NCBI GenBank assembly: GCA_963751955.1 | Contig: CAVVWM010000002.1 | Span: forward strand, 744,001-808,000 | Length of the DNA: 64,000 nucleotides | From: JABDIY01 sp963751955 | Lineage (GTDB): Bacteria; Actinomycetota; Acidimicrobiia; Acidimicrobiales; SZUA-35 | Direction: 5' to 3' | In this document: one piece after another, positions 29,501 to 41,208 of the stretch | Layout of the letters: the number at the start of each line of letters is the position of its first letter | Position numbering within the stretch: the first letter of the stretch is position 1 | Made by a program: the position numbers and the translations under genes | Notes under the pieces: model-generated | The model's database searches: none | What the model saw: only the letters and a program-made list of their open reading frames with translations | Told to the model about the DNA's origin: nothing

Positions 29501-32500
29501 GGCTGATCATGTGTTCACGACGCAGGACGTCGGCAGCGACGACGCAGTCGATTCCGACGCCGACGCCTCGGGAGTGACCGGATCGATCGTGGTGACTCCG
29601 ACGGTCGGAACCCTTGCCGTTGACGCCGGCTTGTTCGAGCTCGGCTCGATCGGCGATTTCGTGTGGGACGACCTGAATGCCGACGGTGATCAGGATTCGG
29701 GCGAGCCCGGCCTCGCAGGCGTGACCGTCGAGCTCCGAACCGCAGGTGGCGTCCTTGTGAACATCGCCACCACTGCGCCGGATGGGTCCTACTCCTTCGG
29801 CTCGCTGGTGCCCGGTGACTATGTGATCACCGTCGTGGCACCCGCTGGCTACACAACGACGATCCTCGATACGGGGCCCGATGACAGCGCCGACTCCGAT
29901 GTCGACGCCACGGGCCTTGTTACTGTGACGCTCAGCTCCAACGAAGACAACGACACGATCGATGCCGGTTTCGTAACGCCGGCCACGATCGGCAACTTCG
30001 TGTGGGACGACCTCGACGGTGACGGTGTTCAAGATTCCGGGGAGCCCAGCGTCGGCGGTGCCACGGTCGAGCTGCTTGCGAGCGATGGAACCGTGCTGGG
30101 ATCTACCTCCACCGCAGCTGACGGCTCATACAGCTTTGTCGGTGTTGCGCCCGGCACGTACCGCGTCCGGTTCACCCCGCCGGGGTCCTATGACTTCGCC
30201 CCTCTCGACGCAGGTTCGAACGACGCGCTCGACTCCGACGCCAACCAATCCACCGGTGAGACGGCTCCCTTCACCGTTGAATCCGGCGAGGTGAACAACA
30301 CCATCGACGCCGGTGTCCTCAACGGTGCATCGATCGGTGACCGGGTGTGGATCGATATCGACGGCAACGGACTACAAGATGCAGGTGAACCCGGCGCCCC
30401 GGGGCTGACAGTGCAACTCCTCGACGTCAGCGGCACAGTTGTTGCAAACACCACAACTGCGGTCGATGGTGGTTACCAATTCACTGGACTTGTGCCGGGA
30501 ACGTACTCCGTGCGCCTGCCGGATAGCGACCTGGTGTTCACCACCCAGAACGCCGGTGCCGATGACGGACTTGACTCCGACGTCGACGGATCGGGTGTGA
30601 GCGATCGTGTGACGATCACATCGGGTCAGACAGTCACCTCGCTCGATGCCGGCGTGCTGCCATCCAGCATCGGTGACTTCGTATGGACCGACACCGATGC
30701 CGACGGCGTGCAGGACCCTGGCGAGCCCGCCATGGGCGGTGTCACGGTCGAGTTGCTCAACAGTTCGGGTTCTGTGATCGCCACCACGACGACGGCTTCT
30801 GACGGATCGTATGCGTTCGGTCTCTTGCTGCCCGGTGACTATCAGGTCCGCTTCGTGGCACCCCTGGGCTACGACCTCAGCCCCCAGGACGTTGGGTCCG
30901 ATGACGCCCTCGACTCCGACGCCGACGTTATCGGTCGGACAGCCGTCTTCGCACTGGCCGGAAACGTCGATTACACCTCGGTAGACGCCGGCATGTTCGA
31001 GGAAGCCCGCCTGGGTGACCGGGTATGGGTGGACCTCAACAGCGACGGAGTCCAGAATCCGGTTGAACCGGGTGCGGCCGGACTAGATGTCAACCTGATC
31101 GACGCCGGCGGCGCGATCGTGGCCACCGACACCACCGATGCATCGGGCGCCTACCAGTTCACCGGCGTCGTGCCGGGCGACTACACCGTCGAGGTTGTAG
31201 CACCAGGATTCTCCTTCGTGAGTGCCAATGTTGGTGCCGACGACACCGTCGATTCCGACGTGATCCCAGCCACAGGAGTGACACCCACGATCAGCCTTGG
31301 GTCCGGCGAATCCAACACCACTGTCGATGCCGGTGTCGAGCCGGCAACTATCGGCGACTACGTATGGGATGACCTCAACGGCGACGGCGTGCAGGATGCG
31401 GGTGAGCCTGGAATCCTAGGTGTGAGCGTGAACCTCCTCGATAGCGGTGGTGTCGTGATCGCCTCAACCTCGACCGCGGCAGACGGCAGCTTCGGCTTCG
31501 CAGTGCCTCCGGGAACCTATGAGCTCGAGTTCGTGACCCCGGCTGGCGGAGCGTTCTCGCCGGTGAACCAGGGCGGAGACGACTCCGTCGATAGTGACGC
31601 CGACGTCGCTACCGGCCGCACTGGAACGGTCACCCTCACGGGATCGGGGTCTAACTTCACACTCGACGCGGGCATGGTGGCGCCGGCATCCGTCGGCGAC
31701 ACAGTTTTCCAGGACTTCGATGGAGATGGAGTCGAGGACGCCGGTGACACCGGACTCGATGGGGTCACTATCAATCTCATTGATGGCTCAGGAACGATCG
31801 TCGCAAGTTCGGTCACTGCGGCTGGCGGACAATACAACTTCACCGGCCTCGCACCCGGCACCTATCGAGTAGACGTCGTCGACTCGTCGGTATCCGCCGG
31901 CTACGTACTCACCACAGTCGATCCGTTGGTGGTCACCGTTGTGTCAGGACAGACCTACATCGATGCTGACTTCGGCTATGAACCCACCGGTTCTGTTGAG
32001 ATCGCGAAGTCTCCCGGCACCCAGGCCGTTGTGACAGGTGGCAGCGCAACCTTCACGATCACCGTGACAAACACCGGTGCATCAACAATCACGAACGTCA
32101 CAGTTGCCGATCCACTCGCCCCCGATTGCGATCAGGTCATCGGCACCATTGCGGCCGGTGCCAGCACCAGCTACAACTGCTCACTCGCCGGGGTCACAGC
32201 CGGCTTCACCAACACCGCCTCGGTTACGGCGGAGGGACCGGGTGCAATCCCGCTCACTGACAGCGACTCCGCAGACGTCACCGTCGAGCTGCCCGGGATC
32301 ACCATCACGAAGAACCCGGCCGACCAGACGGTCGTGGTCGGAGGGACGGCGACCTTCACGATCAGGGTCACCAACACCGGTGAAACCGACCTCACCAACG
32401 TGACCGTTTCAGATCCGGCTGCCCCGCTTTGTGACAACCCCATCGGGGCCATGGCCATCGGAGAGACCGTCAGCTACTCCTGTGATCTGAGTCCTGTAGC

Positions 32501-35500
32501 TGTCGACTTCACCAACACCGCCTCGGTGGTTGGTGACGACCCGATCGGGAATACGGTCTCAGCCAGTGACAGCGCCGACGTAGATGTGATCTCTCCGGCG
32601 GTTCAGTTGGTCAAGAGTCCGGCGACCCAGAACGTCGTACCAAACGGGACAGCGTTGTTCACCGTCGCGGTGACCAACACAGGCGATGCACCGCTTACCA
32701 ACGTCGTGGTCTCGGACCCGCTGACCCCTGACTGCGACTCGACGATCGGATCGCTGGCGGTTGGTCAGACCCAAACAATCAACTGCTCGCTTACCGGCGT
32801 GACCTCAGGGTTCATCAACACCGCCACAGTCGTTGGCGAGGATCCGACCGGATCCACGGTCACCGACGATGACGACGCTGAGGTCCTACTTCTTGCGCCG
32901 TCGGTGGGGATCGTCAAGAACCCAGCGAACCAGACCATCATCACCGGTTCAGACGCGAGTTTCACGATCACGGTCACCAACAATGGTGACGCTCCGATCT
33001 CCAACGTCACCGTGTCCGACCCGCTGGCTCCAGCCTGCGATATCTCAATCGGAACCTTGGCCATCGGTGCGTCATCGACCTACAGCTGTGTACTCGCCAG
33101 CGTCATCGGCGACTTCACCAACACAGCGGCTGTGAATGCCGAGGACCCTGGTGGCAACCCGTTGAGCGCTGCCGACAGCGCCGATGTTGATGTGATCGCA
33201 CCGTCGATCGAGATCATCAAGGACCCGGCCAACCAGTCGATCGTGGCCGGAAACACCGCTTCTTTCTCGATCACCGTCTCCAACACCGGCGACGCCGATT
33301 TGGTCAATGTGGCAGTCGCGGATCCTCTGGCCCCGGGCTGCAACCAGTTCATCGGCAATCTTGCAGCCGGCGGTTCGACCACCTACAGCTGCGACATCAC
33401 CAACGTCACCAGCAGTTTCGTGAATGTTGCCTCGGTGACTGGCGAGGACCCGATCGGCGGAACCGTCAGCGATGACGACATCGCCCGGGTTACCGTCTTG
33501 ACCCCGTCGATCGAAATCACCAAGAACCCCTCTGACCAGCAGGTGCTCCTCGGCGAGGATGCCAGCTTCTCGATCACGGTGACCAACACCGGCGATGCAA
33601 ACCTCGGCAACGTGGTTGTTTCGGACCCACAAGCGTCGGGCTGTGACAACATCCTGGGCGACCTGCCGGTTGGCGCCGCCGTCACGTACACCTGTGTCCT
33701 CGGCAACGTGGCAGCAGACTTCACCAATACCGCCACGGTGGACGGCGACGATCCCCAGGGTGGACCGGTCACTGACTCCGACAGCGCCAATGTCGACGTG
33801 ATCAATCCCGGAATATCGATCGTGAAGGACCCGTCCAACCAGTCGATCCTGACTGGTTCTGCAGCCACGTTCAACATCACCGTTGCGAACACAGGCGATG
33901 TGACCCTCACCGGCGTCACGGTCACCGACGGCCCGGTGCCCGCATGTGACAACCCGATCGGCGCCCTTGGGGTTGGGGTATCGGTCAGCTACACCTGCTC
34001 GCTCGCAAACGTGACTGCGGACTTCACGAACACGATTGGCGTCGTCGGCACCGATCCAATCGCCGGCACTGTGTCCGACTCCGACGATGCCGATGTCTCG
34101 GTCCTCGTGCCAGGCATCACCATCGTGAAAACAACGTCGACACCTCAGGTGGTTCTCGGCGGTACCGCCAGCTTCGACATCACGGTCACCAACACGGGAA
34201 CGGCACCACTGACCAACGTCGAGGTGGCAGACCCGCTGGCACCGAATTGCGACACGATCATCGGATCGCTCATCGCTGGAGAGTCCAACAGCTACAGCTG
34301 CACGCTGGCCGGTTTGTTGGGCGACATCACGAACCGAGCGACGGTCACAGCAGATGACTCGAGCGGGACCGAACACACCGACTCCGACACCCAACCGGTG
34401 GACGTGATCTCGCCCGAGATCCTCATCTCGAAGACACCGAACGATCAAACCGTCATCGTGAACGGGACCGCTACGTTCTCGATCACAGTCACGAACGTCG
34501 GCGACGTACCGCTCACCGACGTGACCATCTCCGATCCGCTCGCACCCAATTGTGACAGGACCCTCGGAAACCTGGTGGCTTCATCGTCGGCCACATACAG
34601 CTGCTCGCTCAACAGCGTGACTGCCGATTTCACCAATACAGCCACCGCAACTGGCACCCATCCGGTGAGCGGGGCGGTGCAGTCAACTGACACCGCAAAC
34701 GTGACTATCCTCACGCCCGGCATCGGCATAACCAAGACGGCGGTCGATTCGGTGATTCGATCTGGATCGGATGCCGTATTCGACATCATCGTGAGCAACT
34801 CGGGTCAGACCGATCTCAGCGGTGTCACTGTCACAGATGCGTTTGCCCCGGGCTGTGACAACATAATTGGTGACCTTGCACTCGGAGTGGTCGTGTCATA
34901 TTCATGCACGCTCACGGCAGTTACCGCCGATTTCGTGAACAGCGCATCGGTGACGGGTGACGATGCGGTCGGCAACACGGTGAACGATACCGACACCGCC
35001 CCGATCACTGTTATCGAGCCCGCGATCGAGATCGACAAGACACCCGATCTTCAGCAGCTACTGACGGGCGAAACGGCGACTTTCACGATCACTGTCACAA
35101 ACCCGGGCGACGTGTCGCTGACCGGGGTTTCGGTCACCGATCCGCTGACCCCCGACTGCAGCCAACCCCTTGCCGACCTGCCACCCGGGAGTACAACCAA
35201 CTTCACGTGCACCCTGACCAATGTCACCACAGACTTCACGAATGTCGCCACGGTGGAGGCCACGGACCCATTGGGAGACACAGTGACCGACAGCGATGAT
35301 GCCGTCGTCGATGTCGTGAATCCCGGTATCGACATTGAGAAGACTCCCGACAACCAGACGATCCTCAGCGGCGAGGTCGCCACCTTCACCATCACGATCA
35401 CGAACAACGGTGACCAGGACATCGTTGACGCCATCGTGACAGACCCCCTGGCTCTGAATTGCGACAACGCGTCGACCGGTCCTATCGCGATCGGAGCTTC

Positions 35501-38500
35501 GGTCAGCTACTCCTGCGAGTCGGCTGCGCTGACTGCGGATCTTGTCAATATTGCCTCAGTCGAGGGCACAGACGTCCTAGGCAACGTGGTGTCGGGCAGC
35601 GATGATGCTGCTGTGCGGGTGATCAACCCAGGGATCACCATCGACAAGACGCCGGATGCACAGGCGGTGGTCGTCGGCGGGACTGCTAACTTCACCATCA
35701 CCGTAGCCAACTCCGGGAACTCCGACCTCGTCAATGTGACCGTCAACGATCCGGCGGCCCCGACGTGCGACTCGGTGATCGGTGCGCTCGCTGCAGGATC
35801 CTCAACCTCCTACAGCTGTGCGTTGTCACCGGTTCCTGCCAACTTCACTAACACTGCCTCGGTGACCGGTGACGATGAACTCGGAAACACCTACACCGAC
35901 GATGACACCGCCGACGTGACGGTTCTCACCCCGGGCCTCGATGTCTCCAAGAACCCGGCACTCCAGATCGTGCACGTCGGCGACGACGCCACCTTCACCA
36001 TCACGGTCACCAACTCCGGTCAAACACCGTTGGCCAACGTGTCGGTTTCGGACCCGCTCTCGCCGACCTGTGACAACACCATTGGAGCGCTTGGGGTTGG
36101 CCAGACCAATACCTACAGCTGTGTCGCAGCAGCTGTGGCCGCCGACTTCATCAACATTGCCTCCGGCAATGGCGATGACCCGCTGGGTCAGCCGGTAACG
36201 GACGAGGACTCCGCCATCGTGGACGTGATCTCGCCTGCCATCGATATCGAGAAGACACCTGACCAACAGAATGTCTTGGCCGGTTCGGATGCAACATTCA
36301 CTATCACGGTCACGAACACCGGTGATTCCGATCTGACCTCTGTCACAGTTACCGATGCTGCGACCCCAACATGTGACCTGACGATCGGCAATCTCGACGT
36401 CGGCGACAGCGTCAGCTACACGTGCGTAGCCGCCGCCTTGGCCACATTCACCAACGTGGCTGATGTCGCAGGCACCGATCCGGGCGGAAGCGCCGTGACC
36501 GACTCCGACGGTGCCGACGTCGACGTGACCCAGATCGGCCTGATCACCGGCTTGGTATTCCTCGACAGGGAGGCCGATGGACTATTCAACAACGCTGATG
36601 TACTTCTTGGTGGCGTTCCGGTCGATCTGGTCGACGATGGCGGCAGCGTTGTGGCAACGGTTCTCACAGATGGATCGGGTGAGTATCGCTTCGTTGATGT
36701 CCCCGTTGGCGACTACACCGTCGACGTCTTCGGCAACGACCCCAACATCCCGGCCGGGAGGCTGTTGACGACTGCCAACGATCCGCAGTCGGCTTCAGTG
36801 GCTGCCAACACCGAGACCCGAGCGACCGACACGGGTTATGCGCCCCCATCGACTCTCTCGGGACGTACCTTCACCGACGACAACGCCGACGGAGTAGACA
36901 ACGCCGAACCCGGCATCGGCGCTGTGACGGTTTCAATATGGCAAGACACCACGGGCAACGGTATTCCCGACACCGTCGTGGCGACCACCCCCACAGCCTC
37001 GGACGGCACCTGGTTGGTCGATGGACTACCGGCAGGCGTATATCAAGTGGAATACCCGACACCGAGCGGTCTGCAGCCGACCTTCCCTGACCTCGGCGGC
37101 GACGACACCGTTGACTCCGACGTCAATCCCGGCACGGGCTTCACTCCCACCGTTCCCCTAGGAACAGGTGACTCGGTTACTGATCTCGACGCTGGCTATT
37201 TCACTCCCGGTTCCATCGGCGACCTCGTCTTCGCCGATCCCAACGGCAACGCCGTTCAGGATGGTGGCGAGGTTGGTCTCGCCAGCATCGACATTGTGGC
37301 GACGTGGGCCGGCCCGGATGGAGTATTCGCCACAGGTGATGATCAGGTCTTCACCGAAACGACGATCGCCGGCGGTGGATACCTCATCTCCGGACTGCCC
37401 GGTGGCCGCTACTCGGTGGAGATCCTCGAGCCCGTCGGATCCAACGTCACCACCGGAAACGACCCGGTGCAGATAACCATTGCTCCGGGCGGATCAGACC
37501 TGGACGCCGACTTTGGCCTCGATGGCAACGGCGTGATCAGCGGAACGGTGTACTCGGACCTCAACAACGATGGCGTCCGCGACGGGGCCGAACCGGGCAT
37601 TTCGGGTGTGACCATCGTCCTCACAGGCTCCGATGTAAACGGTAGTCCGGTGAATCTTTCGACGACCACGAGCGCTGGGGGCGAGTACAGCTTCATCAAC
37701 CTGGACGGTGGCACCTATACGATCACCGAGAGCCAGCCGATCAGCTTCTTCGACGGACTGGACTCAATCGGTTCGGCTGGAGGCGACGGATCGGTGAACG
37801 ACGTGGCCAGCGGAATCAACCTTCCGGTCAACGGAAACGGATTCGGCTACGACTTCGGTGAGATCACTCCTTCCAGCCTCATCGGTCTGGTTCAGACTGT
37901 GGAGGGCAACCCGATTCCTGATGTGACCGTCGCCCTGACCGGAACCGACGATCGTGGTAATGCCGTTGCCGAGGTAGCGGTGACCGCGGCCGACGGCTCG
38001 TTCGAGTTCGACGATCTCAGACCGGGAACCTACATCGTGACTCAAACCCAGCCGGCCGAGTACGGCGAAGGTGGTGAATCGGCTGGAAGTGCCGGCGGCA
38101 CCGCTGCACTGAATGAGATCTCCGACATTGCGATTGTGCCTGCGACATCGGCTACCGGCTACATCTTCACTGAGACCACCGGTTCGCTTGACGGCACCGT
38201 GTACAACGATCGGGACAACAGCGGCGATCTCAGCCCCGGTGATGTAGGTATCGGCGGAGTCGAACTCACTCTCACTGGCACGGACTCAAATGGTTCGGTG
38301 TTGATGACGACCACCTCGGCGGCCGATGGCACGTACAGCTTTGATGGCCTTCTGCCGGGAACGTACGAGATCACTGAGACTCATCCGACCACCTATGCCG
38401 ACGCTGTCGATTCGGTCGGTTCTCTCGGCGGCGACGGATCCACGAACGACGTCATTGCTGCTATCCCGGTCCAAGCTGGCGAGTCTGGCACCGGCTATGA

Positions 38501-39677
38501 CTTCGGCGAATCCGGTATTGAGATCTCGGGCCGTATCTTCCTCGACCGGGACTCAAACGGGGTCGAGGATGGAGCCGACTCCCCGCTGGGCGGCATCGTG
38601 GTCGTCCTACTCGACTCCAGCGGTGTTCAGGTAGCCGCCGCCTCGACCGCCGCAGACGGCAGCTATCAATTCACCGAGCTGAGCGTCGGTGACTACACGG
38701 TTCAGCAGATTCAGCCCCCGGAGTGGGGCAGCTCCACCCCCAACGAGATCAGCTTCACCCTTACAAACACAGGACGTTCCGGCCTCGACTTCGGCGAAAC
38801 CCCTGGTTCGATCAGTGGCGCCGTGTTTGCCGACGACGAGAACGACGGCATTAGTTCAGGCGACTTCGCTATCGAGAATGTGAACGTGACCCTCCTCGAC
38901 AGCTCCGGCGCCACGGTTACCACCGCCCTGAGCGCAGCCGACGGAACCTACCGCTTCGATGGCCTCCCCGCCGACGAATACACGGTCGTTATGTCGCCGC
39001 CGGTCGGCTCCACATTCAGCCCGGCCGACGTCGGCGCTGACGATCTCATCGATTCTGACTTCGACCGGATCACCGGGACCGCCATCGCCGACGTGAGTCC
39101 GGGACAGAACCTGACAGATCTTGATGCGGGTATCACCCCGATCGTCCACGACGTAGCCGTGAACGTCACGGTCGAGGACGATGATTACAAACCGAATGAC
39201 CAGATCCCCTTCACGCTGACGGCCACCAACAACAGCAACGTCGTCCTGAGCGGTGGGGTTGTGATAACTATCCCCCTACCTGCGGGCACGAACCTCATTT
39301 CCGCAGCCGGCGATAGCTGGACGATCACGCAGTCGGGAACCGTCCTGACGGCTCAGTTCGATGGTGACCTAACTCTCGATCAGTCGGCGCCGGCGATTAC
39401 GGTGACGCTTGCGCGGCCGACACCCGGATCGGTTCGACTGCTGGCCACAATTGCGATTCTCGACGTGGGTATCACCGACGCAGTCCAGCCCAACAACACC
39501 GACGAAGCTGTTGCAAGCGTTGCAGCCCCACCCATCATCCCCGTGCCGCCGCTTCCCGTCACTGGAGCTGCAACCGCTCTGTTGTTGGCTGTCGGTGGAT
39601 TCTTCGTCTTCAGTGGCCGAGGAATGCTCTTCTTCGCCGGCCGTAGAAGGGATGACGACGAAGAAGTGGTTGTCTAA
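17597..39677 (+). CDS. Giant LPXTG-anchored SdrD-B/DUF11 surface protein
   Basis: About 7,360 residues if one extra T at 28118-28119 is removed; as written it reads to 28155 and continues one frame over. N-terminus: basic stretch and signal peptide ending near AFAPSPAEA. Then two DUF11-like domains, a propeller-like region (19500-20225), one SdrD-B module, another DUF11, a jelly-roll-like region (20750-21235), 31 SdrD-B modules of about 113 aa (21475-31985), 15 two-cysteine DUF11-like repeats of 101 aa (31986-36530), eight more SdrD-B-type modules and a last DUF11-like domain. The end is PPLPVTG, a membrane segment and RRRDDDEE, a sortase signal. Loops like DLDGDGVQDAGEPG look calcium-binding. 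Start is TTG 17597 or GTG 17612. Probably an adhesin or stalk; no partner is known. Confidence 0.88.
24203..31000 (+). repeat. Five tetrads of SdrD-B modules, ~1.36-kb period
   Basis: Inside the giant gene the modules repeat in fixed order A-B-C-D five times. A modules start near 24203, 25561, 26926, 28285 and 29644, about 1,360 bp apart. A modules have VELRD and end DAGFVTPA, B modules have ELLDG and YELT- or YGLT-like ends, C modules have GLAPGDYSI or similar with VFT, and D modules have LLPGDY-RVRF-type strands with DAG(L/M)(Y/F). This points to growth by duplication of four-module blocks. Confidence 0.75.
31986..36530 (+). repeat. Fifteen 101-aa two-cysteine repeats
   Basis: Each unit starts like I-x-K-x-P-x-x-Q, has FTITVTNTG and ends before the next K-x-P. 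Every one has exactly two cysteines, in P-x-CD-x2-IG and Y-x-C-x-L, about 16 residues apart. Period about 303 bp. The neighbouring SdrD-B modules show no cysteine. Confidence 0.85.
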
Positions 39678-39682
39678 GGTCG

Positions 39683-40504
39683 CTATTCGCTGGGTTCGGT
39701 CTCGGACTCAGGAGTGTCGACTGGTTCGGCGTCGGCATCGCTTTGGCGGTCTCCGTCGGCGCCGACGCTGTCGATCAAATCACCGGTGGCGAGGCTCTGC
39801 CACAGCGTGAGCGTGATGTTCTCGTCGAGCTGACCTGCTGATCGTGCCATGATGTTGTTCTGGCCGTCCAGGTAGACGGCGTATGGGAAGCTGGCTCCTC
39901 CGTATGCATTGAAGGCACGGCTGAACTCGTCATCTCGAAGTATCGGTGACGTCCATCCGTCACGCTTGAGCCAGGTCTCGGGCGGGTAGTTCCGGTTCGG
40001 CGCGTCGATTACCGATGTCGACACGGCGATGACGCTGACGTTGTCAGGCTTCTGTCCGCTATCGATGAGGTTCTGCAGAACGGGAACTTCCTCCTGGCAG
40101 AAGGGGCAGTGGTGAGCCAGGAAATACACCGCTTTGGGGGTGCCGTCGCCTTCGATCCGAACCTCGGTTCCGTCGAAACTGGTGCCGACCAGCGTTGGCG
40201 CCTTTTGCCCCACGGCGGCGTCGTTCGAAGCGCTGGTCACCGCCACGTCTCGTGGAAACTCGATTACTGCGGGCCCTTCGATGGTGACTTCTGAAGTCTG
40301 TGGGGCGTCTGAGATGTCGCTGTCGCGATTGCTGGCGAGATAGGCGACACCACCGAGGCCGATCACAACCAGGGCCAAGATGGCGATGGTGAAGCCACGG
40401 TTCGAGCTGTCGTTGGCGCTGATCGTCGGCGCCGCGGCCCCCTTCTTGGCGGTCACGTTTGTGTTGAATCCTTGACGGTTCTTGGGTTTGTCGTCGGATG
40501 CCAT
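39683..40504 (-). CDS. Membrane-anchored thioredoxin-fold (DsbA/TlpA-like) protein
   Basis: 273 residues: cytoplasmic basic tail, one membrane segment (GFTIAILALVVIGLGGVAYL), then an exported thioredoxin fold with the redox site HHCPFCQEE (Cys133, Cys136). AVGQKAPTLVGTSFDGTEV is a TlpA/AhpC-type start, and ASFPYAVYLDG supplies the cis-proline region. An acidic tail follows. It should oxidise or shuffle disulfides outside the membrane. Its ATG overlaps the stop of the DsbB-like gene, so the two form a couple. Its stop is only five bases from the stop of the convergent giant gene, whose 15 two-cysteine repeats are an obvious candidate substrate. Confidence 0.88.
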   Translation of the reverse strand: MASDDKPKNRQGFNTNVTAKKGAAAPTISANDSSNRGFTIAILALVVIGLGGVAYLASNRDSDISDAPQTSEVTIEGPAVIEFPRDVAVTSASNDAAVGQKAPTLVGTSFDGTEVRIEGDGTPKAVYFLAHHCPFCQEEVPVLQNLIDSGQKPDNVSVIAVSTSVIDAPNRNYPPETWLKRDGWTSPILRDDEFSRAFNAYGGASFPYAVYLDGQNNIMARSAGQLDENITLTLWQSLATGDLIDSVGADGDRQSDADAEPVDTPESETEPSE

Positions 40505-40995
40505 CAGGCAGCCTTTCGTGTGTTGAGGAAGACCATGGTCATGACGCCGGCAAAACCGACTGCAGCCATGGTCGGGATGGTTATGAAGCCGAAGGTTTCA
40601 ACCCACGGCAGGCCACAGGGGTTGAGCGGGTCGCAGAACCCACCCTCGTGGCCGGCTAATGGGTCGTAGGCGAATTGTTCGTACCGGTGGTAGACGGCGA
40701 CTCCGAGTCCCACGGTCGACAGTGCGAATGCGATCCATTTCAGGGCGCTGTTCTTGGTGAACACCGCAGCGATCAGGAGAAAGGCCGCCGGGTACATGAA
40801 GAATCGTTGAACCCAGCACAGGCGGCACGGGTCGAAGTTGGCAATCTCCGACATGTACAGGGACCCCAGCATGCTGGTGGTAGCGATCGCCGCACCGATC
40901 TCCAACGACAAGGGTTTTAGGAACCGAACTACGCCCAGGTCCGCCGAGCTCAAGGAATCTATGGCGAGCGCGACGATGCCCGCCACGACCAACAA
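40504..40995 (-). CDS. DsbB-like disulfide bond formation protein
   Basis: Four-helix membrane protein (163 aa as called) that would reoxidise the neighbouring thioredoxin-fold protein and pass electrons to quinone. Its two redox pairs are FDPCRLCWVQR and GFCDPLNPCGLPWVE, the DsbB pattern. The called start is TTG 40995, but the frame upstream reads IALFALLSLLVVAG to a close stop, and ATG 41036 lies one frame over with MNVESVSLF. One more base in the AAAA run at 41009-41012 would join them into a full first helix, so the N-terminus may be frameshifted. The function call rests on the cysteine motifs and coupling. Confidence 0.85.
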   Translation of the reverse strand: MLVVAGIVALAIDSLSSADLGVVRFLKPLSLEIGAAIATTSMLGSLYMSEIANFDPCRLCWVQRFFMYPAAFLLIAAVFTKNSALKWIAFALSTVGLGVAVYHRYEQFAYDPLAGHEGGFCDPLNPCGLPWVETFGFITIPTMAAVGFAGVMTMVFLNTRKAA

Positions 40996-41194
40996 GCTGA
41001 GGAGCGCGAAAAGAGCGATACCGATTCAACGTTCATGCGCCGACCATTGTGCACCAGACCCACGTCGAATGGAGGACGCGGCGGCAACGATTCAAGCCTT
41101 CGCAAAGTGCGCGTGGCGAGTCTGGAGAGGCCCTGGTTTCCTCAGGCACGCACACAAACACCGTCTCCAGTTCGAGTTGACCCCCCGACACCAC

Positions 41195-41200
41195 TAACCT
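41195..41200 (+). promoter_or_regulatory. -10 element, leaderless acyl-CoA carboxylase
   Basis: TAACCT ends eight bases before GTG 41209. No ribosome binding site precedes the GTG, consistent with leaderless translation. Confidence 0.5.
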
Positions 41201-41208
41201 CTGCGATC

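Noticed and set aside
33072..34448. 458-aa ORF antisense to the two-cysteine repeats
   Set aside because: It follows the repeat pattern of the coding strand and has low-complexity composition; a shadow.
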